From positions 1 to 10,370 of the forward strand of contig JADGNM010000061.1 of NCBI GenBank assembly GCA_017883485.1: a stretch of DNA of 10,370 nucleotides, given 5' to 3'. Position 1 is the first letter of the stretch. Every line of letters starts with the position of its first letter. The notes under the pieces were generated by a model. It saw only the letters and a program-made list of their open reading frames with translations, did no database searches and had not been told where the DNA came from. Shown here in pieces: positions 1-6,585 of the stretch. The DNA comes from Methanosarcina sp. GTDB lineage: Archaea > Halobacteriota > Methanosarcinia > Methanosarcinales > Methanosarcinaceae. The position numbers and the translations under genes were made by a program.

Positions 1-1386
1 GTACCCGTACATCTGGATTTTGCCTATCCGATGCTTGCTAGGGCCAGAGAACAAGGAAAAACAATCTTTTCCCACCACGAGATCGTCGGAAAAATCCTTA
101 AATACGATTCAAGGCTTTCAGGCATAAAAACGGTTGAGGTTACAGGTGTAAAAGCAAAGACAAGCACTGCGTCACTTCTTGCGGATATGCTCTCCAGAAA
201 ATTTGAGGTAGTGCTGCATACTTCGAGGGGGCTCGAAGCCTGGAAAGGAGGTATTTCTTCGCTTATCGCAAGAGGTTTGAGCATAACGCCAGGAAGCATT
301 CTTACTGCAGTTGACAAAGTTTTTGAGGCAGGATATAGGCCGGATTTTTTCGTCTTCGAAATTTCAATCGGAGGCACCGGAACTGCGGACCTGGGGATCC
401 TGACAACCCTTTCTCCTGACTACGGGATTGCATCAAATACTGCCCTTGCAAGCGAGGCAAAACTCCAGCTTGTCAGGAATGCAAAACCCGGAAGTACTCT
501 CCTTCTTAATTCCGGAGCAGGAAAAGCCTTTAAAGCTGCAAAAGAGAGTCAGGCAAAGGTCTTAACTTTCCAAGACCCCTTTAATGCGGAATTTCTCGAA
601 AATACGGAAGTTCTCGAAAGGTTAGATAAGACTCCAGACTTTACGCTGGAGACACGCTGCAGCAATGTATCGAATTCAGCGCAGTCAGTGACTTCAGTGA
701 CTTCAGCACCTTTAGCGACTTCGGTGCCTTCGGAATTGTCAGCCTCATCAGTATCGCTGGAGCCATCGGAATTACCAGTTTGTCCGGCATATTCAGGCTC
801 TTCAGGCGCTTCAGATTCTTCAGGCTCTACGGGTTCCGTACTGCACTTTATGTACAGAGGAGATGAAATATTCTCAGCTTCCCTGCTTTCGGGATATAAT
901 ATTTCAGCTTATAAGACCGCTTTCATAGCAGCATCTGCAGCAGCCCTCGAACTGGCAGTTGAGCCTGAAGCTGTTGTTGCGGTACTTGAGGGTTTTAGAG
1001 GACTCTCAGGCAGGATGCAGGAAAGAGAGCTGAATGGTGTAGCCCTTATAGATAATTCCAATTCGGGCATGGATATTCTTTCCGCCGAAAAAGCCCTTGA
1101 GTATGCTCTCCTGAAAAAAAAGGACGAGAAAAAAAGGGATATCATCCTTGTACTTGGAGAAGAAGCCTCTCAGGTCTGTGAGGGACTGCCACCTGCATCA
1201 GTCCAGGGCTTTGTGGAAAAATTCGATACAAAATGCAGGCAGATTATCCTGGTAGGAGAACGGATGAAGGCAATAGTTGCCAATAATGTCCTTTATGCGG
1301 ACAGCCTTCCTGAAGGGCTATCGAAAGCTTCTGAGTTTGCAGGGAAAGACGATATCATACTCTCTTCAGTAAAATGCTTCCGTTAG
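1..1386 (+). CDS. cfbE: Coenzyme F430 synthetase CfbE (Mur ligase family), 5' end outside the window
   Basis: The frame is open from base 1, so the Met codon at 31 is internal and the N-terminus is missing; 461 codons are visible. Family knowledge: CfbE is a cytosolic Mur-ligase homologue that uses ATP to activate the propionate side chain of seco-F430 and close carbocyclic ring F, the last step to coenzyme F430. Seen here: a divergent Mur-type P-loop ([10 protein letters not shown], about nt 139-168), the central domain with [11 protein letters not shown] (about nt 349-381), and the Mur C-terminal start [21 protein letters not shown] (about nt 1006-1068). A Ser/Thr/Gly/Pro-rich stretch (nt 658-837) interrupts the domain and looks like a disordered surface insert. 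An A8 run at 1114-1121 codes for Lys residues and leaves the frame intact. The gene lies immediately upstream of cfbD, cfbC and cfbB, which fixes the assignment more firmly than sequence alone. Confidence 0.9.
   Translation, partial: VPVHLDFAYPMLARAREQGKTIFSHHEIVGKILKYDSRLSGIKTVEVTGVKAKTSTASLLADMLSRKFEVVLHTSRGLEAWKGGISSLIARGLSITPGSILTAVDKVFEAGYRPDFFVFEISIGGTGTADLGILTTLSPDYGIASNTALASEAKLQLVRNAKPGSTLLLNSGAGKAFKAAKESQAKVLTFQDPFNAEFLENTEVLERLDKTPDFTLETRCSNVSNSAQSVTSVTSAPLATSVPSELSASSVSLEPSELPVCPAYSGSSGASDSSGSTGSVLHFMYRGDEIFSASLLSGYNISAYKTAFIAASAAALELAVEPEAVVAVLEGFRGLSGRMQERELNGVALIDNSNSGMDILSAEKALEYALLKKKDEKKRDIILVLGEEASQVCEGLPPASVQGFVEKFDTKCRQIILVGERMKAIVANNVLYADSLPEGLSKASEFAGKDDIILSSVKCFR
658..837 (+). 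repeat. Ser-rich low-complexity insert in cfbE with in-frame 9-bp tandem repeats
   Basis: About 60 codons here encode almost only Ser, Thr, Ala, Val, Pro and Gly. Two tandem sets are visible. TCAGTGACT occurs twice head to tail at 685-702. TTCAGGCTC occurs as four 9-bp copies at 792-827 (CTC, CGC, ATT-C and CTC variants), read as [12 protein letters not shown]. Because the unit is three codons long, copy-number change by slippage keeps the frame. The flanking sequence returns to ordinary Mur-ligase coding. The insert is probably a flexible loop; no function can be assigned. Confidence 0.8.
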
Positions 1387-1397
1387 CTGTCTCCTGA

Positions 1398-1448
1398 AAA
1401 TATTCCCAAAATGTTTCTCCTGGGCTGGAGCATTTTAGTGGAATATTT
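1398..1448 (+). terminator. Hairpin just downstream of cfbE, possible terminator
   Basis: Nine bases after the cfbE stop begins a three-part stem: AAATATTCC (1398-1406) pairs with GGAATATTT (1440-1448), AAAATG (1408-1413) with CATTTT (1431-1436), and CTCC (1417-1420) with GGAG (1427-1430) around a 6-nt loop. A short T tract follows at 1456-1460. Archaeal termination depends mainly on U-rich tracts, so the hairpin may instead be an mRNA 3'-end stabiliser or processing site. It suggests that cfbE and cfbD need not share one transcript. Confidence 0.45.
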
Positions 1449-1470
1449 AGCTGAATTTTTATGATACAAT

Positions 1471-1477
1471 TTTATAC
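1471..1477 (+). promoter_or_regulatory. Possible TATA box in the cfbE-cfbD spacer
   Basis: TTTATAC, preceded by an A/T-rich segment (ACAAT), resembles an archaeal TATA element. It would give a transcript start near 1500 and a leader of nearly 190 nt before cfbD. Other A/T-rich segments nearer cfbD (around 1620-1630 and 1640-1660) are equally possible. The rest of the 1387-1686 spacer contains no convincing open reading frame. Confidence 0.2.
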
Positions 1478-1660
1478 AGGCTCTTCCAATCTGTATTCGT
1501 TTCCATTACTGAATTAAATTCCAATGTATCCTGTTTCCCGATCATTCTATCCTTAAAGGCTGTTGTCCATATCCTGTTGGAAACGATAAACGGCTGAAGG
1601 AAACTCGTATTAGAGTCCATATTATCAGAATAAGAGGAACGTAATTAACAAAATTATCTT

Positions 1661-1684
1661 TAAGAGTATTTGTAAGAGGATTTG
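1661..1684 (+). repeat. 12-bp tandem duplication carrying the cfbD ribosome binding site
   Basis: TAAGAGTATTTG (1661-1672) is followed directly by TAAGAGGATTTG (1673-1684), identical except for one base. Only the second copy contains the GAGG core (1676-1679), which lies seven bases before the ATG at 1687. A related TAAGAGGAACGT sits at 1631-1642. The arrangement indicates local duplication of the translation start region. Confidence 0.7.
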
Positions 1685-1686
1685 TC

Positions 1687-2799
1687 ATGACTGGAAAAGA
1701 AATCTCAATCATTCACCCCCGTCCGAGTTCTATTGTTGCGGCTCTTTATACTCTGAGGGACTTAAATGTCGATGTCGCTATCCTGCATGGCCCTCCTGGC
1801 TGTTCTTTCAAGCATGCAAGGCTGCTCGAAGAAGACGGCATACATGTCGTCACTACAGGGCTTGATGAGAATTGTTTTGTTTTCGGAGGGCACGACAGGC
1901 TTGTAGAGCTGATCAATAAATCCATCGAACTTTTCGACCCCAAGATCCTCGGTGTTGTCGGAACCTGTGCCAGTATGATCATTGGGGAGGAGATGCATGA
2001 AGCCGTGCTCGAAGCAAATCCGGATATTCCTGTTATTGAAGTAGAGGTGCATGCAGGCTACCACAATAACACCAGAGGTGTGCTCTTTGCCCTGGAATCT
2101 GCACTTGATGCCGGGATAATTGACCATAAAGAGTTTGAGCGCCAGGAGTATCTTCTTACTAAGGCTACGGAAGTTGAAAAACTGTTTGGGGCTGCAAGCA
2201 GGGAATATCTCGCTCCTTCACGTGGAGATCTGAAGTATAAGGTCGCAAGAAGAGTTATTGAACTCCTGAAGGAAGATAAGAAGGGTCTGATTATCATGAA
2301 TGCCAAAAAGGAAACCGGCTACATGTTTGCAGACATTACTCTTGCTGTTAACGAGGTCGCAGCAGCTCTCGGGAAAAAAGAAAACCTCATTAATATGGCA
2401 AATATCGACCCTGGACTCGGACTTCCGAGAGTCCGGCAGCATGCCGAAAATATAATGCGAGACCTGAAAGCACGCGGGATAGAGGTACATGAAATTATAG
2501 GCGGCATGGATGAATATCCGGTTGCAGGGGAAAAGGTCGGCGAACTGATAAAAGAAAAATATAGTGCTTACGATTTTGCGATTATTACAGGCGTCCCGCA
2601 CGCAGTCCCGATGGAGAATATACGGCATATGGAATTAATCTCAGTCACCAATGGGCCAAGGCAGGTCCTGCCCTTAAAGGAAATGGGACACGATCATGTC
2701 CTGGTTGAAATCGATCTTCATCCAAAAACCCTGGGAGTTAGCCAGATCATTGAATCCGAGTTTGGGGCCACATTAAGGGAAGTTGCAAAGGAAGTCTGA
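1687..2799 (+). CDS. cfbD: Ni-sirohydrochlorin a,c-diamide reductive cyclase, NifD-like subunit CfbD
   Basis: This 370-aa protein is a nitrogenase component 1-like subunit. Family knowledge: CfbD carries an iron-sulfur cluster and, with electrons passed from CfbC in ATP-driven steps, reduces Ni-sirohydrochlorin a,c-diamide and cyclises the c-acetamide to give seco-F430. Seen here: [14 protein letters not shown] at about residues 34-47, with Cys39, and further Cys at 63 (ENCF) and 94 ([11 protein letters not shown]). These match the positions of cluster-ligating cysteines in NifD/BchN-type proteins. The protein is shorter than NifD and lacks its extra insertions, as expected for the F430 branch. 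The ATG at 1687 has GAGGA at 1676-1680. It is followed by cfbC after a 104-bp repeat-filled gap, so the two subunits are very probably coexpressed. Confidence 0.95.
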   Translation: MTGKEISIIHPRPSSIVAALYTLRDLNVDVAILHGPPGCSFKHARLLEEDGIHVVTTGLDENCFVFGGHDRLVELINKSIELFDPKILGVVGTCASMIIGEEMHEAVLEANPDIPVIEVEVHAGYHNNTRGVLFALESALDAGIIDHKEFERQEYLLTKATEVEKLFGAASREYLAPSRGDLKYKVARRVIELLKEDKKGLIIMNAKKETGYMFADITLAVNEVAAALGKKENLINMANIDPGLGLPRVRQHAENIMRDLKARGIEVHEIIGGMDEYPVAGEKVGELIKEKYSAYDFAIITGVPHAVPMENIRHMELISVTNGPRQVLPLKEMGHDHVLVEIDLHPKTLGVSQIIESEFGATLREVAKEV

Positions 2800-2800
2800 A

Positions 2801-2869
2801 GGAAAGAATCGGGATAAATCAGGATAAATCGGGAAAATCAGGATAAATCGGGATAAATCAGGATAAATC
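2801..2869 (+). repeat. 10-bp tandem array between cfbD and cfbC
   Basis: After the cfbD stop (2797-2799) the spacer consists of GGGATAAATC and AGGATAAATC units at 2811, 2821, 2831 (one base short, GGGAAAATC), 2840, 2850 and 2860, preceded by a degenerate GGAAAGAATC at 2801. The first base alternates G/A, so the true period is about 20 bp, repeated three times. It sits inside a probable cotranscribed unit, so it will be in the mRNA, and copy number changes would alter the cfbD-cfbC distance. Confidence 0.85.
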
Positions 2870-2910
2870 AGGAAGAAGATCCTTTAAATCAGGAGGAGAT
2901 CCTTTGAAAA
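2870..2910 (+). repeat. Duplicated ribosome-binding segment before cfbC
   Basis: AGGAAGAAGATCCTTTAAA (2870-2888) is repeated, with one indel and two substitutions, as AGGAGGAGATCCTTTGAAA (2891-2909). Only the second copy has the full AGGAGG (2891-2896) and a TTG start codon (2904-2906), seven bases downstream. In the first copy the matching triplet is TTA, so it cannot initiate. The duplication settles the cfbC start. Confidence 0.75.
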
Positions 2911-3701
2911 AACAAAAGATCATAGCAATCTACGGGAAAGGCGGTATAGGAAAATCAAGCACGGCTTCAAATGTTGCAGCCGCCTGTGCGGAGGCCGGGA
3001 AAAAAGTCATGATCATAGGCTGCGACCCTAAAAGCGATTCATCCATTACCCTGCTTGGAGGCAGGAGGATTCCGACAATTCTTGACCTTTTGCGCGAAGG
3101 GGTAAATGTAAAGGAAGAAGATGTTGTTTTTGAAGGGTATGCAGGCGTCAAGTGTGTGGAAGCGGGCGGCCCAGAGCCAGGTATAGGCTGCGCAGGGCGC
3201 GGAATTATTGTTGCAATCCAGAAACTGAAGAGCATCTCAGGAGACCTCTTAAAAGAGCAGGACCTCATCATTTACGATGTTCCCGGTGACATTGTCTGCG
3301 GAGGATTTGTAGCTCCTGTCAGGAAAGGTTATGTTAATGAAGCTTATGTCCTGACCTCGGGGGAATATATGCCCCTTTATGCAGCAAACAATATCTGCAA
3401 AGGGCTTTCCAAGATAGGGATGCCTCTCAGCGGGATAATCTGCAATTCCCGAAACGCGAGCAGGGAAGAAGAAATCGTCATGAAGTTTGCGGAGGAAATC
3501 GGCAGCCAGCTTATGGCTTTTATCCCAAAAAGGCAGGTAGTCCAGGACTGCGAAAGAGAAGGTTATTCAGTAATGGAAAAGGCGCCCGACTCAGATATTG
3601 CGGAAATCTACCGCAAGCTTGGAAAAGCAATCCTTGAGAACGAGAAAAAAGTTACAGCAGATTCCCTGAGCGACGAGCGTTTGAGAGAACTAACAAAATA
3701 A
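2904..3701 (+). CDS. cfbC: Ni-sirohydrochlorin a,c-diamide reductive cyclase, NifH-like reductase CfbC
   Basis: This 265-aa protein belongs to the NifH/BchL family of dimeric Fe-S ATPases. Family knowledge: CfbC hydrolyses ATP and donates electrons from a [4Fe-4S] cluster bridging the two subunits to CfbD. Seen here: P-loop GKGGIGKS at residues 11-18, the switch-like GCDPKSDSS at 39-47, [13 protein letters not shown] with Cys96, and [11 protein letters not shown] with Cys132. The two cysteines correspond to the cluster ligands of NifH. It is not nitrogenase reductase: no nifD/nifK neighbours are present, and cfbD and cfbB flank it. The start is TTG, chosen because AGGAGG lies seven bases upstream and because translation from it gives the expected N-terminus ([13 protein letters not shown]). 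The stop is 19 bases before cfbB. Confidence 0.95.
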   Translation: MKKQKIIAIYGKGGIGKSSTASNVAAACAEAGKKVMIIGCDPKSDSSITLLGGRRIPTILDLLREGVNVKEEDVVFEGYAGVKCVEAGGPEPGIGCAGRGIIVAIQKLKSISGDLLKEQDLIIYDVPGDIVCGGFVAPVRKGYVNEAYVLTSGEYMPLYAANNICKGLSKIGMPLSGIICNSRNASREEEIVMKFAEEIGSQLMAFIPKRQVVQDCEREGYSVMEKAPDSDIAEIYRKLGKAILENEKKVTADSLSDERLRELTK

Positions 3702-3706
3702 AAGTT

Positions 3707-3713
3707 AGGAGTG
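3707..3713 (+). promoter_or_regulatory. cfbB ribosome binding site
   Basis: AGGAGTG lies eight bases before the cfbB ATG at 3721, within the 19-bp cfbC-cfbB gap. There is no room for a separate promoter, which supports cotranscription of cfbC and cfbB. Confidence 0.7.
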
Positions 3714-3720
3714 TTAAAAA

Positions 3721-5217
3721 ATGTCTCACAGCAAGCAATCCGAAATAGGGGCAGGGAATATTCCGAGAGTCTTGATTTCCGCAGACCGTTCCTCTTCAGG
3801 CAAGACCACCATTTCCATGGGCCTGATGGCTGTCCTTGTTTCAAGAGGGTACAAAGTCCAGCCCTTTAAAGTCGCTCTGGACTATATCGACCCAAGTTAT
3901 CATACTGAAATCACGGGAAGGTTCTGCCGAAATCTTGACGGTTACCTTATGGACGAGAACGGAATCCTGGACGTCTATACCCACGGCTGCGAGACCGGAG
4001 ATCAGGCTGATATTGCGATTGTTGAAGGAGTCCGCGGGCTTTATGAAGGTTTTGAAAGCTTAAGTGACCTCGGAAGTACTGCACAGATAGCAAAGATTCT
4101 CAACTGCCCTGTAATTCTGGTAATTAATGCCAGGAGCATTACCCGCTCGAGTGCTGCTCTTGTAAAAGGATATAGAGACTTTGATCCCGATGTGGAGATT
4201 GCAGGAGTTATCCTTAATAATATAGGAAGCCGCCGTCACGCTGAAAAAGCAAAAGAGGCAATAGAGCACTATACGGGCGTTCCTGTTATTGGGATTATTC
4301 CCAGGGACCAGTCAATGCAAATTTCCATGCGCCACCTCGGGCTTATGCCGGCGCTTGAGGGCAGAAGGAGGCTTGGTGATGAAGGCTTTGACGCCCGGCT
4401 CAGGGGCATCGAAGAGATTATCGATAAAGGAATTGATATTGACCGCTTCCTGAAAATTGCAAGCAATGTAAAACCCCTGAAAAGCCCTGAGAAAAGTGTT
4501 TTTTCCTCCACTCACGACCCCGATCCCAAAAAGTATAAACCTAAAATAGGTATTGCCCTGGATGAAGCCTTCAATTTCTACTACCGCGACAACATCGACC
4601 TGCTTCAACTTGCAGGTGCAGAGATTGTTTACTTCAGTCCGGTTAAGGACCCCACACTTCCTGATGTGGACGGGCTTTATATCGGAGGCGGCTATCCTGA
4701 GCTTTTTGCAGCCGAACTCGAAGCTAACGAGTCCATGCGCCAGGATATAAAAACAGCTTCTGCTGAAGGCATGCCGATTTATGCCGAATGCGGCGGACTC
4801 ATGTACCTTACGGAAAAAATCAGTACAGATGTCCCCGGAAAAGGCACTTATCACAATGCATCAATGCCGGAGTCCACTTATTCAATGGTAGGAGCACTTC
4901 CCGGACATACGATTATGGGGCAGACCAGGGTAGTCAGCTACAATATCGGGACCCTTGAAAAGGACTGTATTATCGGAAAAAAAGGCAATAGCTTCAAAGG
5001 ACATGAGTTCCATCACTCTGAAATCCAGGAGATCCCTGATGACGCGGAATTCGTAATAACCATTTCCAGGGGAACGGGGATAAAAGATGACAAAGACGGA
5101 CTTGTTTCCGAAAACACACTTGGCTCTTACGCTCACCTGCATGGGGTTGCATACAGAGAGCTTGCAGGCTCACTTGTTGAGGCTGCCAGGAAGTTTAAGG
5201 AGCGCAGGGCTAAATAA
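3721..5217 (+). CDS. cfbB: Ni-sirohydrochlorin a,c-diamide synthase CfbB
   Basis: This 498-aa protein is of the CobB/CbiA cobyrinate a,c-diamide synthase family. Family knowledge: CfbB uses glutamine and ATP to amidate the a and c acetates of Ni-sirohydrochlorin, the substrate step for CfbCD. Seen here: an N-terminal dethiobiotin-synthetase-like ATPase domain with P-loop SADRSSSGKTT (residues 20-30) and the QPFKVALDYIDPSYH substrate region (about 52-66), and a C-terminal class I glutamine amidotransferase domain with YIGGGYPE (about 320-327), nucleophile Cys357 in AECGGLMYL, and His472/His474 in SYAHLHG. Both domains look complete. A cobalamin-pathway CbiA is the main alternative, since such archaea also make cobamides, but the position directly behind cfbD and cfbC favours the F430 enzyme. 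Confidence 0.93.
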   Translation: MSHSKQSEIGAGNIPRVLISADRSSSGKTTISMGLMAVLVSRGYKVQPFKVALDYIDPSYHTEITGRFCRNLDGYLMDENGILDVYTHGCETGDQADIAIVEGVRGLYEGFESLSDLGSTAQIAKILNCPVILVINARSITRSSAALVKGYRDFDPDVEIAGVILNNIGSRRHAEKAKEAIEHYTGVPVIGIIPRDQSMQISMRHLGLMPALEGRRRLGDEGFDARLRGIEEIIDKGIDIDRFLKIASNVKPLKSPEKSVFSSTHDPDPKKYKPKIGIALDEAFNFYYRDNIDLLQLAGAEIVYFSPVKDPTLPDVDGLYIGGGYPELFAAELEANESMRQDIKTASAEGMPIYAECGGLMYLTEKISTDVPGKGTYHNASMPESTYSMVGALPGHTIMGQTRVVSYNIGTLEKDCIIGKKGNSFKGHEFHHSEIQEIPDDAEFVITISRGTGIKDDKDGLVSENTLGSYAHLHGVAYRELAGSLVEAARKFKERRAK

Positions 5218-5222
5218 ACTTA

Positions 5223-5239
5223 GAGCCTATCGAAAAGTC
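5223..5239 (+). repeat. Solitary transposon-end-like sequence after cfbB
   Basis: GAGCCTATCGAAAAGTC starts six bases after the cfbB stop. It matches the terminal repeats of the small element at 6180-6306 (GAGCATATCCGAAAAGT read inward from its right end), with one substitution and one missing C. No matching inverted partner was found close by, so it is probably a remnant end of the same element family. Confidence 0.55.
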
Positions 5240-5353
5240 ACAGAATTAGGATGCAGAGTAATGTAGGTAAATTCGAATCATCTGAAAACTTCCCTCAACG
5301 CCCGAATGCTCACTCAGGAGCAGATATCGTCTTCTATCTTTCTCGTTCAGTTT

Positions 5354-5375
5354 CAAAAAATGCTCTCATTTTTTG
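5354..5375 (+). terminator. Perfect A/T-rich hairpin downstream of cfbB
   Basis: CAAAAAATG (5354-5362) and CATTTTTTG (5367-5375) form a 9-bp perfect stem with a CTCT loop. The right arm gives a U6 tract in the plus-strand transcript, 150 bases after the cfbB stop. It is the best candidate for the end of the cfbDCB transcript, although a U tract inside the stem is not a classic terminator. A second 7-bp hairpin (AATTCCT/AGGAATT) lies at 5417-5438. Confidence 0.35.
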
Positions 5376-5701
5376 TCGATTTCTTCTGGATATTTTATGC
5401 GTAGCAACTATTATTCAATTCCTTAATCTTTAGGAATTAATTCAAACTAATATTATATATAAGTTATTATACTATTTGAATTTATTTATTTTCCATTCCT
5501 TAATACCGTAATCCAGGTAATTAACTGAATGGCAAGTAAACAGTACTAATAAGAGCAGAGTTCAGTAGATATCATCTATGAAGTATAAAGATTTTAGGTA
5601 AACTTTGATTTCATGGCACATTTATGCTTTTATAAACAACAAGCTGAAAACTGGGTTCAATGAAATCCTCTTTAATCCCAACAATTATATCGGTTAATTA
5701 A

Positions 5702-5709
5702 TATAAATA
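5702..5709 (+). promoter_or_regulatory. Candidate TATA boxes for the 90-aa CxxC protein gene
   Basis: TATAAATA at 5702-5709 and TTTATAAA at 5629-5636 both resemble archaeal TATA boxes. Initiation about 25 bases beyond the first would begin downstream of the ATG at 5715, which argues against that codon as the start and for the ATG at 5853 with a leader of about 120 nt. Confidence 0.35.
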
Positions 5710-5852
5710 ATTCCATGTTTACGCAGTTGAGCCAGGAACTAAAGCTGAAAACATTCTACCATTTTAACCCAGCCAGTTTTGGCAAGGCTGTATGTACTAA
5801 AGTTCAATTTCAACTGCGTCCCTATGGAGAAATTTACGGAGGTGTTGAGGAA

Positions 5853-6125
5853 ATGGAACATTATGAAGAAGTCACAGAAACAACAGTAGTTAAAAAATAT
5901 ATAAATACTACTTGTGACATTTGCGGGAGAGATGTTAATGAGGGAAACACAGAATCATTTTTTAATGAAGTTACGATAAGTCACGAATATGGGAAAAGGT
6001 GGACAGGATGTCAGACTGCAAGTAAGTTTGAACCCGATGTATGCAGTTTTTGTTTCACAGAAAAGATAGTTCCCTTTCTGAAAAGTCTGGGTATTAATGT
6101 TGAATATGTGGATAGCAGTTATTGA
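5853..6125 (+). CDS. Small protein with two CxxC pairs, probable zinc-binding fold, function unknown
   Basis: The frame is open from an ATG at 5715, but the ATG at 5853 is preceded by GGAGGTG (5838-5844) at eight-base spacing, a near-perfect match to the archaeal anti-Shine-Dalgarno sequence, so a 90-aa product is preferred over 136 aa. It has CDIC (Cys21, Cys24) and CSFC (Cys64, Cys67), which would form a four-cysteine zinc site of zinc-ribbon or treble-clef type. Between them lies an aromatic/charged segment with SHEYGKRWTG (residues 43-52). There is no signal peptide or membrane segment, so it should be cytosolic. I do not recognise a named family. It stands alone, with a MITE-like element directly downstream, and may be a regulator or an accessory-genome gene. 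Confidence 0.7.
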   Translation: MEHYEEVTETTVVKKYINTTCDICGRDVNEGNTESFFNEVTISHEYGKRWTGCQTASKFEPDVCSFCFTEKIVPFLKSLGINVEYVDSSY

Positions 6126-6179
6126 GAAGTTGAAGAGTTGCAGGATTTACACAGTTTAACCGAGAAATCACTAGCATAA

Positions 6180-6306
6180 GAGCCTATCCAAAAAGTGTTG
6201 TATCCACAATGTTTAAATTTGCAGTATCATGGTCAGAACTAATACTTGAGATTGCAGACTAGTTGTAACTTTAGGACTTGCCGTTATCGACTTTTCGGAT
6301 ATGCTC
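6180..6306. mobile_element. 127-bp MITE-like element with 17-bp terminal inverted repeats
   Basis: The left end GAGCCTATCCAAAAAGT (6180-6196) and the reverse complement of the right end, GAGCATATCCGAAAAGT (6290-6306), match at 15 of 17 bases. The element is flanked on both sides by TAA (6177-6179 and 6307-6309), which fits a 3-bp target duplication of the T-N-A kind known for part of the IS5 family. The interior is too short to code for a transposase, so it would need an enzyme supplied in trans. It sits in the spacer between two convergent genes (ends at 6125 and 6392), a harmless site for insertion. A degraded end of the same kind lies at 5223-5239. Confidence 0.65.
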
Positions 6307-6391
6307 TAAGAGTATATTAGTTATTCAACAACAGATACTGATGTAGTTTCCATCCCACATCAAGCTACGGGTATTCGAGCGAAATAATGAC

Positions 6392-6538
6392 TTACTCGTG
6401 ATATCTTCTGCCATGTTCGTTACCGAGGCTACGTCGATAATCCGAACGTACCTGATTTCTTGCTTTCTCTTCCATCATTGCTTCTAGCTCGTCTTTTTGA
6501 ACCTCTTCTTGTTCAGAGTTATTATTTTCATCTGTCAT
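6392..6538 (-). CDS. Small charged hypothetical protein, 48 aa
   Basis: Reading the minus strand from ATG at 6538 to TAA at 6392 gives 48 residues beginning MTDENNNSEQEEVQKDELEA and ending GRRYHE. The N-terminal half is strongly acidic and predicted helical; the C-terminal half is basic with several Arg. A stop lies three codons upstream of the ATG, so the start cannot move far. The upstream AAGGATGATGTGAT is only a moderate ribosome binding site. The gene begins 47 bases beyond the stop of the histidine kinase on the same strand, so the two may be cotranscribed. The charged, low-cysteine composition looks like real coding rather than noise, but I know no family for it. Confidence 0.5.
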   Translation of the reverse strand: MTDENNNSEQEEVQKDELEAMMEEKARNQVRSDYRRSLGNEHGRRYHE

Positions 6539-6585
6539 ATCACATCATCCTTATTTGGGTCTGTAGAAATCTTCTTGAAGTGACA

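Larger units (their letters stand above)
5218..5852. other. AT-rich spacer between cfbB and the CxxC protein gene
   Basis: Apart from the transposon-end remnant, the hairpins and the TATA boxes, I see no supported gene. A 60-codon open frame at 5251-5433 has no ribosome binding site and no recognisable domain. The stretch 5440-5481 is very AT-rich and is bounded by a 7-bp inverted repeat (ATTCAAA/TTTGAAT). Confidence 0.5.

Noticed and set aside
2801..2869. CRISPR-like array
   Set aside because: Units are 10 bp and directly adjacent with no unique spacers; this is a simple tandem repeat.
2904..3701. Reading the NifH-like gene as nitrogenase reductase nifH
   Set aside because: There is no nifD, nifK or nifI neighbour; it is flanked by cfbD and cfbB, which fits the F430 reductase.
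5251..5433. 60-codon plus-strand open frame after cfbB
   Set aside because: No ribosome binding site, no recognisable domain, and it spans a hairpin; composition looks like noncoding spacer.
5715..5852. N-terminal extension of the CxxC protein from the ATG at 5715
   Set aside because: No ribosome binding site at 5715, a TATA box only a few bases upstream of it, and a near-ideal site at 5838-5844 serving the ATG at 5853.
6310..6391. Short plus-strand frame reading VVSIPHQATGIRAK before a stop
   Set aside because: About 25 codons bounded by a stop just upstream, without a start codon or ribosome binding site; could be a transposase scrap but cannot be supported.
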